From Xanthobacteraceae bacterium (GTDB lineage Bacteria; Pseudomonadota; Alphaproteobacteria; Rhizobiales; Xanthobacteraceae): a stretch of DNA of 64,000 nt. The stretch's first letter is position 1; every line of letters starts with the position of its first letter. Location of the stretch: contig JAHBZE010000001.1 of NCBI GenBank assembly GCA_019635585.1, forward strand, positions 1,240,001 through 1,304,000, given 5' to 3'. Of this stretch, positions 62,308-64,000 are shown in pieces. Position numbers and translations under genes: made by a program. The notes under the pieces are model-generated. The model was given only the letters and a program-made list of their open reading frames with translations, was not told the DNA's origin and searched no databases.

Positions 62308-63495
62308 TTAGGACCTCGAGGATTCTATCAAAGCAGCCGACTTCGGATCGTATCTGAACCTAGTGATCGTCCCATCCTGGATTTTCTGCACTACATCATC
62401 GATTACGAATAGAGGAACAAGAAACCATTCGCGCGGGACTACAGGATTTCCGAAACGGTCCTTGATCTCAATATCCAGCCGTGCCGGATCGAAGATACGA
62501 TGGATGAGGTTTTCAAGCTTCGTTCGATTGATGTTGGCAAGCTTGTAGGTGGCGATTATTTCTACGTCGGCCAGCAGGAAGGTTGGATCGAGCTTCGCAT
62601 TCGCGACTCGCGTTTTCACGTCGCCGCCCGTCACACCGATCTTGTGCAGCACGTCGCGATGCCGCGCGACAGCAGGATCGTCGGACTTGCTGCGCAGCAC
62701 ATAGATCGTGCCGCTCGGCAGGTCATCGGGCTCCACTTCCCCAGCAAACAGAGGCCCAGCAACGGGATCGATAATGCGCCGGCCGGCGTCATCCTTTTGG
62801 AGTGCACGCTCCACAGAACGCTTGAGCATGGTGCTCTCGGTGCCGTTGTCGAAAATGACGCGAAGGCGGCGGTCTTTTCGTCCATAATCGGCAACGAACT
62901 CCTCACCTTCCTCAGCGATGTACGCTTTCTGCCCACCGAGAATGAACCAGTGGCCTTTCTCGATCGTTGCGTCGTCACGGAACGGACGAGTTTCGCGCAT
63001 GCCGTTCGCAAGTTCTCGCTGCACCTGCTCAAACAACGGTTTGAACCGATCGAAGTCCTCGCACTTCTCGCGGTTGGCGATTTCCTCGGCGGCGCGTTTG
63101 TCGGCAGCCGTGCGCACATGGCGTAATTCCGTGATATCAGTTGCGCCTTCTGCGCCCTCCAACTCGGCCAGCAATTCCTCGTCGTCCATTGTTTCGACCA
63201 CCGCGGCGGGAACCGTCGCCGCGCCGGCAAAGAGGCCTTGTTTGTCCAGCGGCGCGAGAAGCGAACGGCACTCCTCCAGTGCGCGCAGACGGTCGAGGCG
63301 CACCGCATAAAGCCGTTCAAATATTTCACGATCTTCCCCATGCTGAGGAGCGCGGCCGTGCTTCTCAACAAACCGCTGAATCTCCTCAAATCCCGCGATG
63401 ATGCGTTCCGCGCGCGCAGAGCGTCCGCCTTTTTTCTCTGGCGCGGCGAAGTCGGCGAGTTCCGTTGCGAGTTCGTCAAGATCGAGGTCAGTCAT
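62308..63495 (-). CDS. GIY-YIG (T5orf172-like) nuclease-domain protein
   Basis: The 395-residue protein has a helical N-terminal part (about 1-190), then GTIYVLRS at 262-269, KIGVTGG at 285-291 with an arginine at 296, and a late glutamate in KLENLIHRIF. This is the GIY-YIG catalytic layout of the T5orf172 group. Its start overlaps 8 nt with the end of the upstream gene, so the two form an operon. It is probably the nuclease of a defence pair; see findings. Confidence 0.8.
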   Translation of the reverse strand: MTDLDLDELATELADFAAPEKKGGRSARAERIIAGFEEIQRFVEKHGRAPQHGEDREIFERLYAVRLDRLRALEECRSLLAPLDKQGLFAGAATVPAAVVETMDDEELLAELEGAEGATDITELRHVRTAADKRAAEEIANREKCEDFDRFKPLFEQVQRELANGMRETRPFRDDATIEKGHWFILGGQKAYIAEEGEEFVADYGRKDRRLRVIFDNGTESTMLKRSVERALQKDDAGRRIIDPVAGPLFAGEVEPDDLPSGTIYVLRSKSDDPAVARHRDVLHKIGVTGGDVKTRVANAKLDPTFLLADVEIIATYKLANINRTKLENLIHRIFDPARLDIEIKDRFGNPVVPREWFLVPLFVIDDVVQKIQDGTITRFRYDPKSAALIESSRS

Positions 63496-64000
63496 AGCGT
63501 CCCTCTTTCTTGTACCGCATAAAGGCGGTGGCGCCTTCAGCCATGCGCCGCTCCCATGCGTCCTGCGAGTCGATAGACGGAAGCCGGCCGCGCTCTTTCT
63601 TGAACCTCGCCGCCCGAACGGCCAGTTCTCGCGCCTCCTCGGGCGACAGGCTGGTGCGTTTAGCGGAAATCGCCGCAGCGACCTGTTTAAGGCTGTCCTC
63701 GCTCATGGTCTTCGCAAGGATGGCGTAAGCCTCGCCGAACGGATTGATCCGGTCGATCAGATCGATGTCGAGTTCGCGCACGTCCATCGCGAATCTGCGC
63801 ACGCCGTCAATAAGAGCGGTGTTGGCGCTCGGTGCATTGTCGTCATCGGCTCCACCGCCCGTCCCGTGTCCACCGAGTGCGATCTGCTTGGCCTGCTGCG
63901 TTATGGTAAGTGCAGCGATTGCGTGTTGGCGCACGGCCTCCTGATCTTCCTCGCCGAGTTCGGGATACTTGTCCTTGATGATTTTCCCCATCCGCACTTG
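63488..64000 (-). CDS. C-terminal part of a larger protein, partial (probable helicase partner of GIY-YIG)
   Basis: The frame is open to the window edge and the codons there are normal, so this is the 3' end of a gene starting outside. The visible part (at least 171 residues, including REGLIDGVRRFAMDVREL-like text at about 63780-63830) is helical and charged. It ends with ERMAEGATAFMRYKKEG. I remember similar tails on DEAD/DEAH helicases found next to GIY-YIG genes, but no helicase motif is inside the window. Confidence 0.5.
   Translation of the reverse strand, partial: QVRMGKIIKDKYPELGEEDQEAVRQHAIAALTITQQAKQIALGGHGTGGGADDDNAPSANTALIDGVRRFAMDVRELDIDLIDRINPFGEAYAILAKTMSEDSLKQVAAAISAKRTSLSPEEARELAVRAARFKKERGRLPSIDSQDAWERRMAEGATAFMRYKKEGRYD

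Noticed and set aside
1-64000. CRISPR arrays
   Set aside because: No regularly spaced repeat series with spacers was seen, and no cas gene is present.

Overview
The window looks like chromosome from an alphaproteobacterium of the Hyphomicrobiales (Rhizobiales). The evidence is gcrA with a cluster of GANTC (CcrM-type) sites upstream, a phyR / nepR-ecfG general stress response locus, an HWE histidine kinase, a SAM-II riboswitch in front of metZ, DUF992, DUF1236 and DUF1328 genes, and an argD-argF-hslO operon. A Bradyrhizobiaceae/Xanthobacteraceae-like host is my inference; no rRNA is present to confirm it.

Region 1 (1 to about 19.58 kb) is a lower-GC accessory island. Its left end lies outside the window and its right end is next to a P4-type integrase. 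It opens with a partial SF2 helicase divergent from a DUF2235 lipase-like hydrolase. A complete type III CBASS operon follows: Cap6/TRIP13 ATPase, two HORMA proteins, a CD-NTase and the NucC nuclease. CBASS is divergent from an operon of an XRE repressor, an ImmA/IrrE peptidase (CapH/CapP-like) and exonuclease I (sbcB). A 13-bp perfect inverted repeat lies between the two operons. The rest of the island has a possible ADP-ribosyltransferase-like protein, a short tyrosine recombinase coupled to a cysteine-rich HhH-like protein, a DUF3768 gene, a macro-domain-like protein, a second XRE regulator, a HUH-type Rep protein, an AlpA-type regulator and the integrase. The integrase borders a 5'-truncated glycosyltransferase remnant, so the island probably interrupted that gene.

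Region 2 (about 20 to 59.3 kb) is GC-rich core chromosome. It holds an outer-membrane-like protein, a SCO copper chaperone, the ugpBAEC glycerol-3-phosphate importer, an M19 dipeptidase, tRNA-Gly, a BigR/SqrR-like persulfide-type ArsR regulator, a voltage-gated channel with a TLEGWND filter, dcd, metZ-apaG and argD-argF-hslO. It continues with gcrA, the complete phosphate regulon phoR-pstSCAB-phoU-phoB behind a triple Pho box, a TPP enzyme and a hybrid histidine kinase. The right part is a general stress block: HWE kinase, csbD, phyR, nepR-ecfG, DUF1328, DUF992 and DUF1236. GGAAC-N16/17-(C/G)GTT promoters precede most of these genes. Between the kinase and csbD is a candidate sigma-EcfG-driven small RNA of about 92 nt with two hairpins and a C-rich loop. 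A Kef-type antiporter closes the region.

Region 3 (59.35 kb to the edge) starts a second integrative element. A 45-nt tRNA-Arg 3' fragment marks the attachment site, followed by an integrase, an AbiE-like HTH/nucleotidyltransferase pair behind TGTCCT/AGGACA repeats, a GIY-YIG nuclease and the end of a larger gene that runs off the window.
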